From Poseidonibacter antarcticus (GTDB lineage: Bacteria; Campylobacterota; Campylobacteria; Campylobacterales; Arcobacteraceae): a stretch of DNA of 64,000 nucleotides. This document shows, one piece after another, positions 18,000 through 26,933 of this stretch (the first letter of the stretch is position 1; each line of letters begins with the position of its first letter). The notes beneath the pieces were generated by a model. It was given only the letters and a program-made list of their open reading frames with translations, searched no databases and was not told the DNA's origin. The stretch lies in contig NZ_RCWF01000001.1 in the NCBI RefSeq assembly GCF_003667345.1, positions 1 through 64,000 of the forward strand, given 5' to 3'. The position numbers were made by a program, and so were the translations under genes.

Positions 18000-20257
18000 T
18001 AAAAACTACTCCCTAGTGAGAATTCAAATGTAGATGTATCATCAGTTGTTTCAGCATCTAAAGGTTTAGCAAAAATTAATTGCAATGGTCCCATAGGAGA
18101 AATCCATTCTAATACAGCACCAGTACTTGATCTTTGAATTTCACTAAAACTATCTTCTCCAATCATACCATAGTCATAAAATAAAGCCCATCTCATTTTT
18201 GCATTTGGAATTAAAGGGAAACTCATTTCAAGAGAGTTTGCCCATAAGTTTTTATATGGTTTTGTAACTTCACCATCTTCATTTGCAGGGAAAGAATAAG
18301 ATTTAAATCCTCTTAAAGTTTTTGGACCACCAAGATATAATGAATCCCCTTGATTAATTTCTCCATTATCGATTAGAATACTAACTTTAGTTTTAAATCT
18401 AAAAATCCAATCTAATTCAGCATAATCATTTAAATTATTGAAATATTTAAAATAAGTAGTTGATTTTAAATACTTAGAATCACCACCAATACCTGCATAT
18501 TGTAAAGAAGTACCAGCTTTTACACCTTCTCTTGGTAATTGATAATTATCTGTATTATCATAATTTATATAAGGTGTAATAGAACTAGAAATATAATCCT
18601 TATCCACATAAGGGTTTGTGATAGTAGAAATATCATCATATGTATAATCTTCATCTATAAAATCAAGTTTATATCTTAATCCACCACGTAAATCTCTTAT
18701 TATTTCTCTACCAACTCCAACAGAGAAACCCTTTGTATTTTTATCTAAATCATATACTGTTCTATTTATTTCACTCTCAGTATTATGAATTTCTACATCT
18801 CCACTAAACTTACTATCATCAATAGCAGGATTATTTAAACTTAAAGAAAATGCACTCCTTGTAGCAGATAAATCAGCACTAATTCCGACACTTAATCCAG
18901 AACCAAAAATATTAGAATCACTTACTGAACCATTAATCATTAATTTATCATAAGAACCATATCCACCACCGATAGTTAAGGAACCAGTTGATCCTTCAAC
19001 AACATCAATTAAAATATCAATCTTATCTTCTGATACTCTTTTTTGTTCAACCTTAACATTATCAAAATATTTAGATCTACCTAATTTTGATTTAGTATCA
19101 TTTAAATCAGTTTCATTATATAAATCTCCAGGAGCTAAATAAACATCACGTCTAATAACTCTATCTAATGTTCTAGAATTACCAGAAATTCTTACATCAT
19201 TTACATAAACCTTTTTACCTGGGATTACATTATATACAACATTAACTTTTGAATTTTTTTCATCTTTTTGTATATCAAATTTAACTTGTGCAAAAGCATA
19301 ACCTTTATTTGCAACTTGTGTTTTAATATAAGCTTGATCTCTTCTTAATTTTTTTATGTTAAATGTATTTCCAATTATCAAATCTAACTCAGGGTAAATA
19401 TCTTTTGGATCAACAATAGATGAGTCTAAAAATATTTTTATATCATTTGTAGTGTATTTTTTTCCTTCTTTTATAAAAAAGTCTAAGTTTGCTTGATTTG
19501 AAGCAAAATCTATATTTAAGAATGGTTCTTTAACTTGTGCATCTAAGAAACCTTTTTCAAAATATAATTCATTAATTCTTCTTGCATCATATTTTAGTTG
19601 ATCAATATTAACTTCACCATCATTTTGACCAAACCACCATGATGCAAACTCTTTTTCTTTATTTGAAGTTACATTATCAAAATCACTTTGATCTAAATTA
19701 TCAGATCCATAATAATTCGCTTTTTTGATAATAATTTCATCACCTTTGTTTACATAAAAAGTAAGTTTTAATGAATGCTCATTTAATTTTTCTACTTCTG
19801 TTTCAACAACAGAATTAATATATCCATCATTTTCAAGTAAATCTAATAAAATCTTTTTTGCATCTTTTACTCTTTTTTCAGTATACATAGAACCTTTTTT
19901 AAGTTTAATCATCGTTTTTAATGATTCTATATCTTCAGCTCTAGTTTTATAACCTTGAATGTCTACGTTAGCTATTGATGGCTTTTCTTTAAAGTTCAAT
20001 TGCAATTTACCATTATTATTAACAGCAACTATATCATCAAAATAACCAAATTTATAAAACTCTTTTATTGCATTATTAATTTTGTCATTATTAAATTCAT
20101 CACCAACTTTTATACCTAGTGTTTCATTTATTATTTTTTTAGATATCTTATTTAAATTATTATATTCTATAGATTGTATTGTATCTGCGCATAGTACTGT
20201 TGCACATGCTAAAGAAAATAGGATTACTTTATTTTTCACGACTTTCCTTGATTTCAT
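17999..20257 (-). CDS. bamA: Outer membrane protein assembly factor BamA
   Basis: Essential outer-membrane insertase. The signal peptide ends about residue 24 (VLCA-DT). It is followed by POTRA repeats, for example GYKTRAEDIESLKTMIKLKKG, then KVYVNDVRISGNSRTLDRVIRRD. The C-terminal 16-strand barrel has the family signatures GGPKTLRGFKSYSFP (lid-lock RGF) and WISPMGPLQLIFAKPLD, and a terminal phenylalanine in FEFSLGSSF. It is 752 aa, a normal length. It overlaps mqnC at the stop and is divergent from tyrA across an 84-bp gap. Confidence 0.97.
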   Translation of the reverse strand: MKSRKVVKNKVILFSLACATVLCADTIQSIEYNNLNKISKKIINETLGIKVGDEFNNDKINNAIKEFYKFGYFDDIVAVNNNGKLQLNFKEKPSIANVDIQGYKTRAEDIESLKTMIKLKKGSMYTEKRVKDAKKILLDLLENDGYINSVVETEVEKLNEHSLKLTFYVNKGDEIIIKKANYYGSDNLDQSDFDNVTSNKEKEFASWWFGQNDGEVNIDQLKYDARRINELYFEKGFLDAQVKEPFLNIDFASNQANLDFFIKEGKKYTTNDIKIFLDSSIVDPKDIYPELDLIIGNTFNIKKLRRDQAYIKTQVANKGYAFAQVKFDIQKDEKNSKVNVVYNVIPGKKVYVNDVRISGNSRTLDRVIRRDVYLAPGDLYNETDLNDTKSKLGRSKYFDNVKVEQKRVSEDKIDILIDVVEGSTGSLTIGGGYGSYDKLMINGSVSDSNIFGSGLSVGISADLSATRSAFSLSLNNPAIDDSKFSGDVEIHNTESEINRTVYDLDKNTKGFSVGVGREIIRDLRGGLRYKLDFIDEDYTYDDISTITNPYVDKDYISSSITPYINYDNTDNYQLPREGVKAGTSLQYAGIGGDSKYLKSTTYFKYFNNLNDYAELDWIFRFKTKVSILIDNGEINQGDSLYLGGPKTLRGFKSYSFPANEDGEVTKPYKNLWANSLEMSFPLIPNAKMRWALFYDYGMIGEDSFSEIQRSSTGAVLEWISPMGPLQLIFAKPLDAETTDDTSTFEFSLGSSF

Positions 20258-20280
20258 AATTAGGCATAAATATATCTAAA

Positions 20281-20309
20281 TTCACTTTATATAAATATTA
20301 AGATATAAT
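20281..20309 (+). promoter_or_regulatory. tyrA promoter
   Basis: TTCACT (20281-20286), 17-bp spacer, TATAAT (20304-20309). Transcription would begin near 20316, only 8 nt before the first ATG (20324). This supports the downstream TTG at 20342 as the real start. Confidence 0.6.
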
Positions 20310-20341
20310 CACAAAATTAAATTATGAAAAAAGGTGTAACG

Positions 20342-21172
20342 TTGAATATAGGAATAGTTGGTTTAGGACTTATGGGAGGTTCTCTTGCAAAAGCAGTTAA
20401 AAAATATGGTATTGCTAAAAAAATATATGGATATGCAAGAAGTGAAAAATCTAAAAAAGAGATTTTAGAACTAAATTTAGTGGATGAATTAGTAGATATA
20501 AAAAGATTAAAAGAAGAGTGTGATTTAATTGTTCTAGCAATTCCTGTTGATACTATTATTTCGATATTACCAGAATTTTTAGATATTAAAGATTCAACTA
20601 CAATTATGGATTTAGGCTCAACAAAAGAGTTCATAGTAAAAAATATCCCAAAAGAGATAAGAAAAAATTTTATCGCTGCACATCCTATGACAGGTACAGA
20701 AAAATCAGGTCCAAAAGCATCTATGGATAATTTGTATGAAGGCAAAACTGTTGTTTTATGTGATTTAGAAGAAAATACAGAACTTCATAAAAATAGGGCT
20801 ATCAAAATATTTCAAGATATTGGAATGAGAATTGTTTTTATGAATTCACATATTCATGATGTACACGCTTGCTATATGTCACATTTACCACATGCTATTT
20901 CTTATTCTTTAGCAAATACAGTAATGAATCATGAAGATCCAAAATCAATAATCGCATTAGCTGCTGGTGGATTTAAAGATATGAGTAGAATTGCCAAGTC
21001 AAGTCCTGATATGTGGACAGATATTTTTAAACAAAATAGAGAGAATTTACTAAAAGGTATAGACTTATTTGAAGTTCATATGAAAAATGTTCGAGAAATG
21101 GTTGAAAATGAAGAATATGAGAAATTAGCAAAATGGATGAAAAAAGCTAATACTTTACATGAAATACTTTAG
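20342..21172 (+). CDS. tyrA: Prephenate dehydrogenase
   Basis: NAD(P)-dependent oxidative decarboxylation of prephenate to 4-hydroxyphenylpyruvate for tyrosine. The N-terminal Rossmann motif is IGIVGLGLMGGSLA. The catalytic histidine is in HPMTGTEKSGP and another conserved segment is CYMSHLPHAISY. I place the start at the TTG at 20342, giving MNIGIVGLGL at the N terminus: AAAAGG lies 8 nt upstream, while the ATG at 20324 has no ribosome site and lies almost on the predicted transcript end. The protein is 276 aa. It ends in a hairpin shared with folP. Confidence 0.92.
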   Translation: MNIGIVGLGLMGGSLAKAVKKYGIAKKIYGYARSEKSKKEILELNLVDELVDIKRLKEECDLIVLAIPVDTIISILPEFLDIKDSTTIMDLGSTKEFIVKNIPKEIRKNFIAAHPMTGTEKSGPKASMDNLYEGKTVVLCDLEENTELHKNRAIKIFQDIGMRIVFMNSHIHDVHACYMSHLPHAISYSLANTVMNHEDPKSIIALAAGGFKDMSRIAKSSPDMWTDIFKQNRENLLKGIDLFEVHMKNVREMVENEEYEKLAKWMKKANTLHEIL

Positions 21173-21185
21173 TATTTCATGTTTT
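21157..21185. terminator. Hairpin terminator between tyrA and folP
   Basis: Perfect 11-bp stem ACATGAAATAC / GTATTTCATGT with a TTTA loop, followed by a short T run. It overlaps the tyrA stop and lies just before the folP stop, so it can serve both convergent genes. Confidence 0.7.
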
Positions 21186-21984
21186 AGATATTGTTAATTG
21201 CTTCTTGAACTTTAATTGCTTGATTATGTTCATAAACATCATGACATCTAATAATTGAAGCACCATTTCTAATTGATTCTAAATGAATTGCCAAAGTTCC
21301 TGCTAATCTATTCTCAATTGTAGAAGGACTAATCATATCTATCATAGATTTTCTACTAGCACCTATTAACAATTCATATCCAAAATGTTTAAAATAATCT
21401 AAATTCTTTAAAAGCATTAAATTATGTTCTAAATTTTTCCCAAAACCAATACCTACATCTAATACAATATCATTAATTCCAAATTTTTTTGCTTTTTTTA
21501 TTTGTTTATCAAAAAAATTATCAATATCTAACACAATATCTTTATACAAAGGCTTTTCTTGCATATTTGAGGGATTGTTTTGCATATGCATTATTACTAC
21601 TTGTGCATCATATTTAGAACAAACTTTACATACTTCATCATCTTGAAGACCTGTAATATCATTTACTATTTTAAAACCTTTATTTAAAACGTAATTGATA
21701 ACTAAAGGAGAATAAGAATCAATAGAAAAATCAACTTTTTCAAAATATTTTTCATCATAAATTATGTCAACAATATTTTTTAATCGTTCTAATTCTATTT
21801 TTTCATCAACTGCAATACTTCCTGGTCTACTTGAAACTGCACCAATATCAATAATATTAGCACCATTTTCTATCATACTTTCTATTTTAGAAGAGGCTTC
21901 TTTACTATCAAATCTACTGCTTTTAAAAAAAGAGTCTTCATTTGCATTTAAAACACCCATTATTTTTATTTTATAATTTTTCAT
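21184..21984 (-). CDS. folP: Dihydropteroate synthase
   Basis: Folate pathway: condenses the pterin pyrophosphate with p-aminobenzoate. Family signatures are MGVLNANEDSFF at the start, GANIIDIGAVSSRPG, a later DVGIGFGKNLEHN, and IRCHDVYEH at the end. The 266-aa length is normal. It is the last gene of the rppH-lysC-hobA-holB-folP run, an order I recall from H. pylori. The gap to holB is 17 bp. Confidence 0.95.
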   Translation of the reverse strand: MKNYKIKIMGVLNANEDSFFKSSRFDSKEASSKIESMIENGANIIDIGAVSSRPGSIAVDEKIELERLKNIVDIIYDEKYFEKVDFSIDSYSPLVINYVLNKGFKIVNDITGLQDDEVCKVCSKYDAQVVIMHMQNNPSNMQEKPLYKDIVLDIDNFFDKQIKKAKKFGINDIVLDVGIGFGKNLEHNLMLLKNLDYFKHFGYELLIGASRKSMIDMISPSTIENRLAGTLAIHLESIRNGASIIRCHDVYEHNQAIKVQEAINNI

Positions 21985-22001
21985 ATATTAATTCTTATTT
22001 T

Positions 22002-22637
22002 TTAGTTTTGTTTGTTCGCTAAAGATAAAAGTAGAGTAGTTAGAATATTTATAGGTCTAGAATTTAAATCTAAAAGTTTTAAACTCTGTGAAAATAAATC
22101 TAATTGTTTTTTTGATAATTTTAATTTCTCTTTACTAACTTTTAATAAAATAGATTCAACTACATCTTTTGCATCATTTTTAGAAATTTTTTGATTTTCT
22201 TTTAGAAATAAATAAATATCTTTTAAATCAAGTTTCGATAGATTTAATGAAATTTCATTTTTAGGTGATGATGTTTTTAAATACTTAAAAGGAATTCTAG
22301 AGTAAATAGTAGGAAGTATTGAAGACTTAGAATTTGTAAGAATTATGAATACAACATTTCTTGGTGGCTCTTCTAAAACTTTCAACAAAGAGTTTTGAGC
22401 TTCATTTCTAAAAGTACTTCCACATAAAAAAATATATTTATTTTCATTTGAAGCGATATATGCTTCTTTTATTGCTTGAGTAGCTTGAATAAGTAAGAAA
22501 TCATCTTTCTCTTCATTCTTAATTACTCTAATACTATGTGATGAATAAAAAGGTAATAAATCATTTAATGTTTGATTTATATCATTTACAATTAGAATTG
22601 TTGATTTATCAATCTTTTTATTAAGCATCTTTTTCAT
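22002..22637 (-). CDS. holB: DNA polymerase III delta-prime subunit
   Basis: Clamp-loader subunit. It is 211 aa, short against E. coli but usual for Campylobacterota. The conserved core includes FLCGSTFRNEAQNSLLKVLEEPP, in which the LLKVLEEPP segment is diagnostic of delta-prime/gamma proteins, followed by IILTNSKSSILPTIYSRI. There is no Walker A motif, normal for delta-prime. It lies 3 bp downstream of hobA, another replication gene, in the order known from Helicobacter. Confidence 0.88.
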   Translation of the reverse strand: MKKMLNKKIDKSTILIVNDINQTLNDLLPFYSSHSIRVIKNEEKDDFLLIQATQAIKEAYIASNENKYIFLCGSTFRNEAQNSLLKVLEEPPRNVVFIILTNSKSSILPTIYSRIPFKYLKTSSPKNEISLNLSKLDLKDIYLFLKENQKISKNDAKDVVESILLKVSKEKLKLSKKQLDLFSQSLKLLDLNSRPINILTTLLLSLANKQN

Positions 22638-22640
22638 AAT

Positions 22641-23192
22641 TTAATTCTCTACATTTATTTCAGCAAAAAGTGCAGAACTTACTGTTCTATTATATAGTCT
22701 AAACATTTGTAATAATTTCATATCCAAAGCCTCATCACTTGATCTTAAATTAAACGCATCTTGTTGTTCTTCATCAAAAAGCCATAGAAAAGAGTTTTTT
22801 GATACTTTTGGAATAACTGCACGTACATCCTGACTTCGTCCAATATACCAAAAACAATAACCATTTGGAAATGAAATATTTAACATATCTTTAATATTTG
22901 CAATATCATCATCAGATTTAATATTATCCATATATTTGTAAAAAGATTTAAAATCATAAAAAGGTAAGAAAGGTCTATTTAATTTAGGTGAATTTATATT
23001 TGTTAAAATATACTCTAAAAACCATTCCCTATCTCTATCTGTTAATACAATAACTGAAACACCTTTTTCTAATAAATTAACAATATTTTTAGAAACTAAA
23101 GGCGTCCATTCATATTTCTTTTCTTCTAGCCAAGGAGATATTAATCTATCTTCTCTAATTATATCAACTGTCCAGTTTAAAAATTCCTGCAC
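22641..23192 (-). CDS. hobA: DnaA-initiator-associating protein HobA
   Basis: Campylobacterota-specific SIS-fold-like protein that binds DnaA and helps its assembly at oriC. The 183-aa sequence lines up with H. pylori HobA (from memory) through the N-terminal WTVDIIRE, DREWFLEYILTNIN, FWYIGR and SFLWLFDEEQQD segments, and in the C-terminal KLLQMFRLYN. Gene context (between lysC and holB) is the same as in Helicobacter. It is a strong lineage marker. Confidence 0.92.
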   Translation of the reverse strand: MQEFLNWTVDIIREDRLISPWLEEKKYEWTPLVSKNIVNLLEKGVSVIVLTDRDREWFLEYILTNINSPKLNRPFLPFYDFKSFYKYMDNIKSDDDIANIKDMLNISFPNGYCFWYIGRSQDVRAVIPKVSKNSFLWLFDEEQQDAFNLRSSDEALDMKLLQMFRLYNRTVSSALFAEINVEN

Positions 23193-23194
23193 AG

Positions 23195-24406
23195 TTATTT
23201 ATCCAAGTGATAAGCTTCATGTAAAGATCTTACTGCCAATTCAGCATATTTTTCTTCAACAACCATCGATACTTTTATTTCAGAAGTAGAGATAATTCTA
23301 ATATTAATATTTTCATTTGCAAGTGCAGTAAATGCTTTTGAAGCAACACCTGTATTAGATTTCATACCAACACCAACAATTGATACTTTACAAATATTCT
23401 CATTATAATCAATATTTTTAGATTGTTCTTTAAATTTTTCCATTACTTTTTGACACTCAATAAAATCTGTAGTCGGAATAGTAAAATCCAAATCAGTCGT
23501 TCCATCAAGTCCTCTTGTTTGAACTATCATATCAACATTAATATCTGCATCAGCTAATGATGAAAAAATCAATGCAGCAATGCCAGGCTTATCAGTAACG
23601 CCATACATTCCAACTCTAATTTGATTTCTATCTATTGCAATTCCACTTACAATTGGTTCTTCCATAATATTTTCTTCCTTTGTTATTAATGTACCTTCAA
23701 CTTCTGGAGTAAAGCTACTTCTTGATACTAAATTTACGTTTAATTTTTTTGCCATTTCTACAGATCTATTTTGTAAAACCTTTGCTCCTAATGAAGCTAG
23801 TTCTAACATTTCATCATAAGAAATTTTTTCTAATTTTCTTGCTTTTGGTTCAATTCTAGGGTCTGTTGTATAAATACCATCAACATCAGTATATATTTCA
23901 CAAATATCAGCTCCAATTGCTCCTGCAATTGCAACAGCAGATAAATCACTTCCACCACGTCCTAAAGTTGATACTCTATGAGTATTACTTGTTACACCTT
24001 GAAAACCAGCAACAATAATCATCTTACCATCAGCAATAGCATTTTTCATATTTGTTGTATCTATTTCTTCTATTCTAGCTTTTGTATGAGAATTATCTGT
24101 AATAATTCCAGCTTCTCTACCACTCATAGAAGTTGTTTTATAACCTTGTTCATTTAATGTAATTGATAATAAGGCAGATGTTACTCTTTCACCTGAACTT
24201 AATAATAGATCCATTTCAGCAGCATTTGGCTCAGCTGAAAAATTCTGTGCATATTCAATTAATTTATTTGTTTCGCCACTCATTGCAGAAACAACTGCAA
24301 TTACGTCATGACCTTCATCTCTATTTTTTTTTATAATATTTGCCACATTTTGGATTCGCTCAAGTGTTCCTACACTTGTACCACCAAATTTAAGTACTTT
24401 TAACAT
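23195..24406 (-). CDS. lysC: Aspartokinase
   Basis: Phosphorylates aspartate as the first step to lysine, threonine, methionine and diaminopimelate. N-terminal kinase signature KFGGTSVG, then GRGGSDLSAVAIAGAIGAD. The C-terminal part has two ACT-type regulatory domains (about 265-400, with GVTDKPGIAALIFSSLADA and GVGMKSNTGVASKAFTALA), so feedback control by lysine or threonine is likely. At 403 aa it is a single-function enzyme with no homoserine dehydrogenase fusion. The gap to hobA is 2 bp. Confidence 0.97.
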   Translation of the reverse strand: MLKVLKFGGTSVGTLERIQNVANIIKKNRDEGHDVIAVVSAMSGETNKLIEYAQNFSAEPNAAEMDLLLSSGERVTSALLSITLNEQGYKTTSMSGREAGIITDNSHTKARIEEIDTTNMKNAIADGKMIIVAGFQGVTSNTHRVSTLGRGGSDLSAVAIAGAIGADICEIYTDVDGIYTTDPRIEPKARKLEKISYDEMLELASLGAKVLQNRSVEMAKKLNVNLVSRSSFTPEVEGTLITKEENIMEEPIVSGIAIDRNQIRVGMYGVTDKPGIAALIFSSLADADINVDMIVQTRGLDGTTDLDFTIPTTDFIECQKVMEKFKEQSKNIDYNENICKVSIVGVGMKSNTGVASKAFTALANENINIRIISTSEIKVSMVVEEKYAELAVRSLHEAYHLDK

Positions 24407-24423
24407 ATTAGTTTTTATCCTTT

Positions 24424-24918
24424 TTAAATATAACCTTCATTTTTAAAATATTTAAGAACTTGTTTATAAACTGTTCTTTTAAAGAAAGTTATATAATCAT
24501 AAATATTTTTTGTTGGTACAAATTTATATTCACTAAATTCTGGAATTTCAGTGTTAATATTTATTTTTGCACCTTTTTTTAATTTTACTAAATAGTATTT
24601 CTGTATTTGCCCATCATAAGGTTGCATTTTCTTTGCAATTGCAGGAGGAAAGTCATAAGATACCCATTTAGGATATTCTGCAATAATTTCTACATTCCCT
24701 GTTCCTATTTCTTCTTCTAGTTCTCTATAAAGAGCTTCTTTAGCTGTTTCACCTTTATCAATTCCACCTTGTGGGAATTGCCAAGCATTATCAACATCTG
24801 TTCTTGAAGCAATAAATATTTCACACGTATGTGGGTATTTCGCTGATAGCACAATCGCTGCTACATTTGGTCTGTAATTTTTGGTATTATCTTTTGTGAT
24901 TTCATTTTTATCAGTCAT
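24424..24918 (-). CDS. rppH: RNA pyrophosphohydrolase (Nudix)
   Basis: Removes pyrophosphate from mRNA 5' ends and so starts decay; the family was first named invasion protein or NudH. The Nudix box begins at GGIDKGET and continues through REL-EEE-IG (the G-x5-E-x7-RE-x2-EE pattern, about residues 52-73). AWQFPQGGIDKGE and the YRPNVAAIVL start are typical of RppH. The length is 164 aa. It is first in the lysC-hobA-holB-folP unit and divergent from hemW with 55 bp between them. Confidence 0.93.
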   Translation of the reverse strand: MTDKNEITKDNTKNYRPNVAAIVLSAKYPHTCEIFIASRTDVDNAWQFPQGGIDKGETAKEALYRELEEEIGTGNVEIIAEYPKWVSYDFPPAIAKKMQPYDGQIQKYYLVKLKKGAKININTEIPEFSEYKFVPTKNIYDYITFFKRTVYKQVLKYFKNEGYI

Positions 24919-24973
24919 AAATATGTTTTCCCTTATAATTAGCCGGACATTTTACAAAAAATAGGATTAAAAA

Positions 24974-26041
24974 TTGCTTTTATATATACACATACCTTTT
25001 TGCGACAGTAAATGTTTTTACTGCGCTTTCAATTCATATACAGATAAAACACATTTAAAACAAGAGTATATGAAGGCTTTAAAAATACAATTAAAAGATG
25101 AATTAAGTAATTATGTAAAAAAACATAATAAAGAAATAGAAACAGTTTTCATAGGTGGAGGAACTCCTTCTTGTGTTAAACATCATGAGTATAAAGAAGT
25201 GTTTGAAATCATCAAACCTTATTTAATAAAAGATGCAGAAATCACAACAGAAGCCAATCCTAATTCAGCCTCGTATGAATGGTTAGAAAATATGCATAAA
25301 TATGGAGTAAATAGAGTAAGTTTTGGAGTTCAAAGTTTTGATAATACAAAGCTAAAATTCTTAGGACGTTCGCATAATAATAAAAGTGCTATAAAAGCTA
25401 TACAAAATGCAAATAGTATAGGTTTTAATGGTATTAATTGTGATATTATATACGGAGTCCAAGGTGATACTTTGGAAAGCATGAAAGAAGATTTTGATCA
25501 AGCTTTTGCTCTTCCTATTACACATTTAAGTGCTTATTCATTAACAATTGAGGAAGGTACAAAATTCTTTGATAGATCATCAGTTAAAATTGATGATGAA
25601 GAACTATCTTATAAAATATTTGACCATATAAAACAGAATAATTTTACTCAATATGAGATATCAAATTTTGCAAGAGAAAAAAAATATGAATCAAAACATA
25701 ATTATGGATATTGGGAACATAAAGAGTATTTAGGAATTGGTGCAGGAGCTGTTGGTTATACAAATAAACAACGGTATTATCCTATTAAAAGTATTGAAGA
25801 ATATATTAAAAATCCATTTAATATGGAGTTTGAAGATATAAGCGATGAAGATGTAAAAACAGAAAAAATATTACTTGGATTTAGATGTTCAAATGGTGTT
25901 GATTTATCACTATTTAATGAAAATGATTTAAAAAAGATTGATGACTTACTTGAATATGACAAAGTTAGTGTAAAGAATAATAGAATTTACAATAAAAATT
26001 TCTTATTATCTGATGAATTAGCTTTGTACATATTAGGATAA
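24974..26041 (+). CDS. hemW: Radical SAM heme chaperone HemW (HemN-like)
   Basis: Member of the coproporphyrinogen III oxidase-like family now regarded as heme chaperones. Cysteines C10, C14 and C17 in IPFCDSKCFYC bind the 4Fe-4S cluster. FIGGGTPS and RVSFGVQSFD follow, then LSAYSLTIEEGT, and finally EISNFAR and HNYGYWEHKEYLGIGAGA. The 355-aa length fits HemW rather than the longer oxygen-independent HemN. The start is TTG at 24974 with AGGA 7 nt upstream; no ATG fits the family's N terminus. Confidence 0.92.
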   Translation: MLLYIHIPFCDSKCFYCAFNSYTDKTHLKQEYMKALKIQLKDELSNYVKKHNKEIETVFIGGGTPSCVKHHEYKEVFEIIKPYLIKDAEITTEANPNSASYEWLENMHKYGVNRVSFGVQSFDNTKLKFLGRSHNNKSAIKAIQNANSIGFNGINCDIIYGVQGDTLESMKEDFDQAFALPITHLSAYSLTIEEGTKFFDRSSVKIDDEELSYKIFDHIKQNNFTQYEISNFAREKKYESKHNYGYWEHKEYLGIGAGAVGYTNKQRYYPIKSIEEYIKNPFNMEFEDISDEDVKTEKILLGFRCSNGVDLSLFNENDLKKIDDLLEYDKVSVKNNRIYNKNFLLSDELALYILG

Positions 26042-26064
26042 ATATTTTTTCATAATAGTTTAAC

Positions 26065-26070
26065 TATAAT
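26065..26070 (+). promoter_or_regulatory. -10 box (TATAAT) before prmC
   Basis: TATAAT lies 23 bp before the prmC ATG in a 51-bp AT-rich gap, suggesting prmC and the genes after it can be transcribed separately from hemW. No convincing -35 box is visible. Confidence 0.45.
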
Positions 26071-26092
26071 ATTAGGTTTCAAAAGGTAAAAA

Positions 26093-26920
26093 ATGACAAT
26101 AAAAGATACAGTTAGAAAATATTCAAATGATTTAAAGTTTGTAACTCATATTCCAGCAAAAGAAGTTGAAATATTAATGATGCACTTATTAGACAAAAAT
26201 ACTATATGGTTACATTTGAATTATAACAAAGAGTTTGAACAAGAAAAAGAGCTTATAAAACTTGTTAAAAAAAGAGCTCAAAATTATCCAATAGAGTATT
26301 TAACAAATAAAGTTTCATTTTATGGAGAAACATTTATTATAAAAGAGGGTGTATTAATTCCTAGACCAGAAACTGAGCTATTAATTGATAATGCACTTGA
26401 AATATTAAAGAATAAAAAACAAAAAGTTAATGTTTTAGAAATAGGAACAGGCTCAGGAATAATATCAGTAATGCTAGCATTACTAGTAAAAGATATAAAA
26501 ATTATTGCAGTTGATATAAATGAGAAAGCTCTTGAATTAGCAAAACAAAATGCAATAAAACATAATGTAGAAGAAAATATAGAGTTTAGACTAAGTAATT
26601 TATATGAAAATGTTACTGAAACAAATATTGATTTAGTGATTTCAAATCCACCTTATATAGCAGATGATTATGAATTACCAAAAAATGTAAGTTATGAACC
26701 ATCAAATGCTTTATTTGGAGGGAATATTGGTGATGAGTTACTCAAAAATATAATAAAAGATACAAATGAACGAAATATTGAATATTTATTATGTGAAATG
26801 GGATTTGATCAAAAAATACCATTAACAAAATATTTAGAAAATTTCAACACAAAGAGTTTTACATTCTATCAAGACTATGAAAAGTTTGATAGAGGGTTTA
26901 CAATACAATTTAATAAATAA
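26093..26920 (+). CDS. prmC: Peptide chain release factor N5-glutamine methyltransferase
   Basis: Methylates the glutamine of the GGQ motif of RF1/RF2. It has the SAM-binding motif VLEIGTGSGIISV (about 115-128) and the amide-methylating NPPY motif (ISNPPYIADDY), plus the PrmC-specific LIPRPETELLID. The length is 275 aa. AAAAGG sits 6 nt before the ATG. The next gene follows after 13 bp. Confidence 0.95.
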   Translation: MTIKDTVRKYSNDLKFVTHIPAKEVEILMMHLLDKNTIWLHLNYNKEFEQEKELIKLVKKRAQNYPIEYLTNKVSFYGETFIIKEGVLIPRPETELLIDNALEILKNKKQKVNVLEIGTGSGIISVMLALLVKDIKIIAVDINEKALELAKQNAIKHNVEENIEFRLSNLYENVTETNIDLVISNPPYIADDYELPKNVSYEPSNALFGGNIGDELLKNIIKDTNERNIEYLLCEMGFDQKIPLTKYLENFNTKSFTFYQDYEKFDRGFTIQFNK

Positions 26921-26933
26921 AAAGGATTAAAAA

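Noticed and set aside
22002-22637. holB as a truncated gene
   Set aside because: It is short compared with E. coli and lacks Walker A, but delta-prime normally lacks it, and from memory Helicobacter HolB is of similar size.
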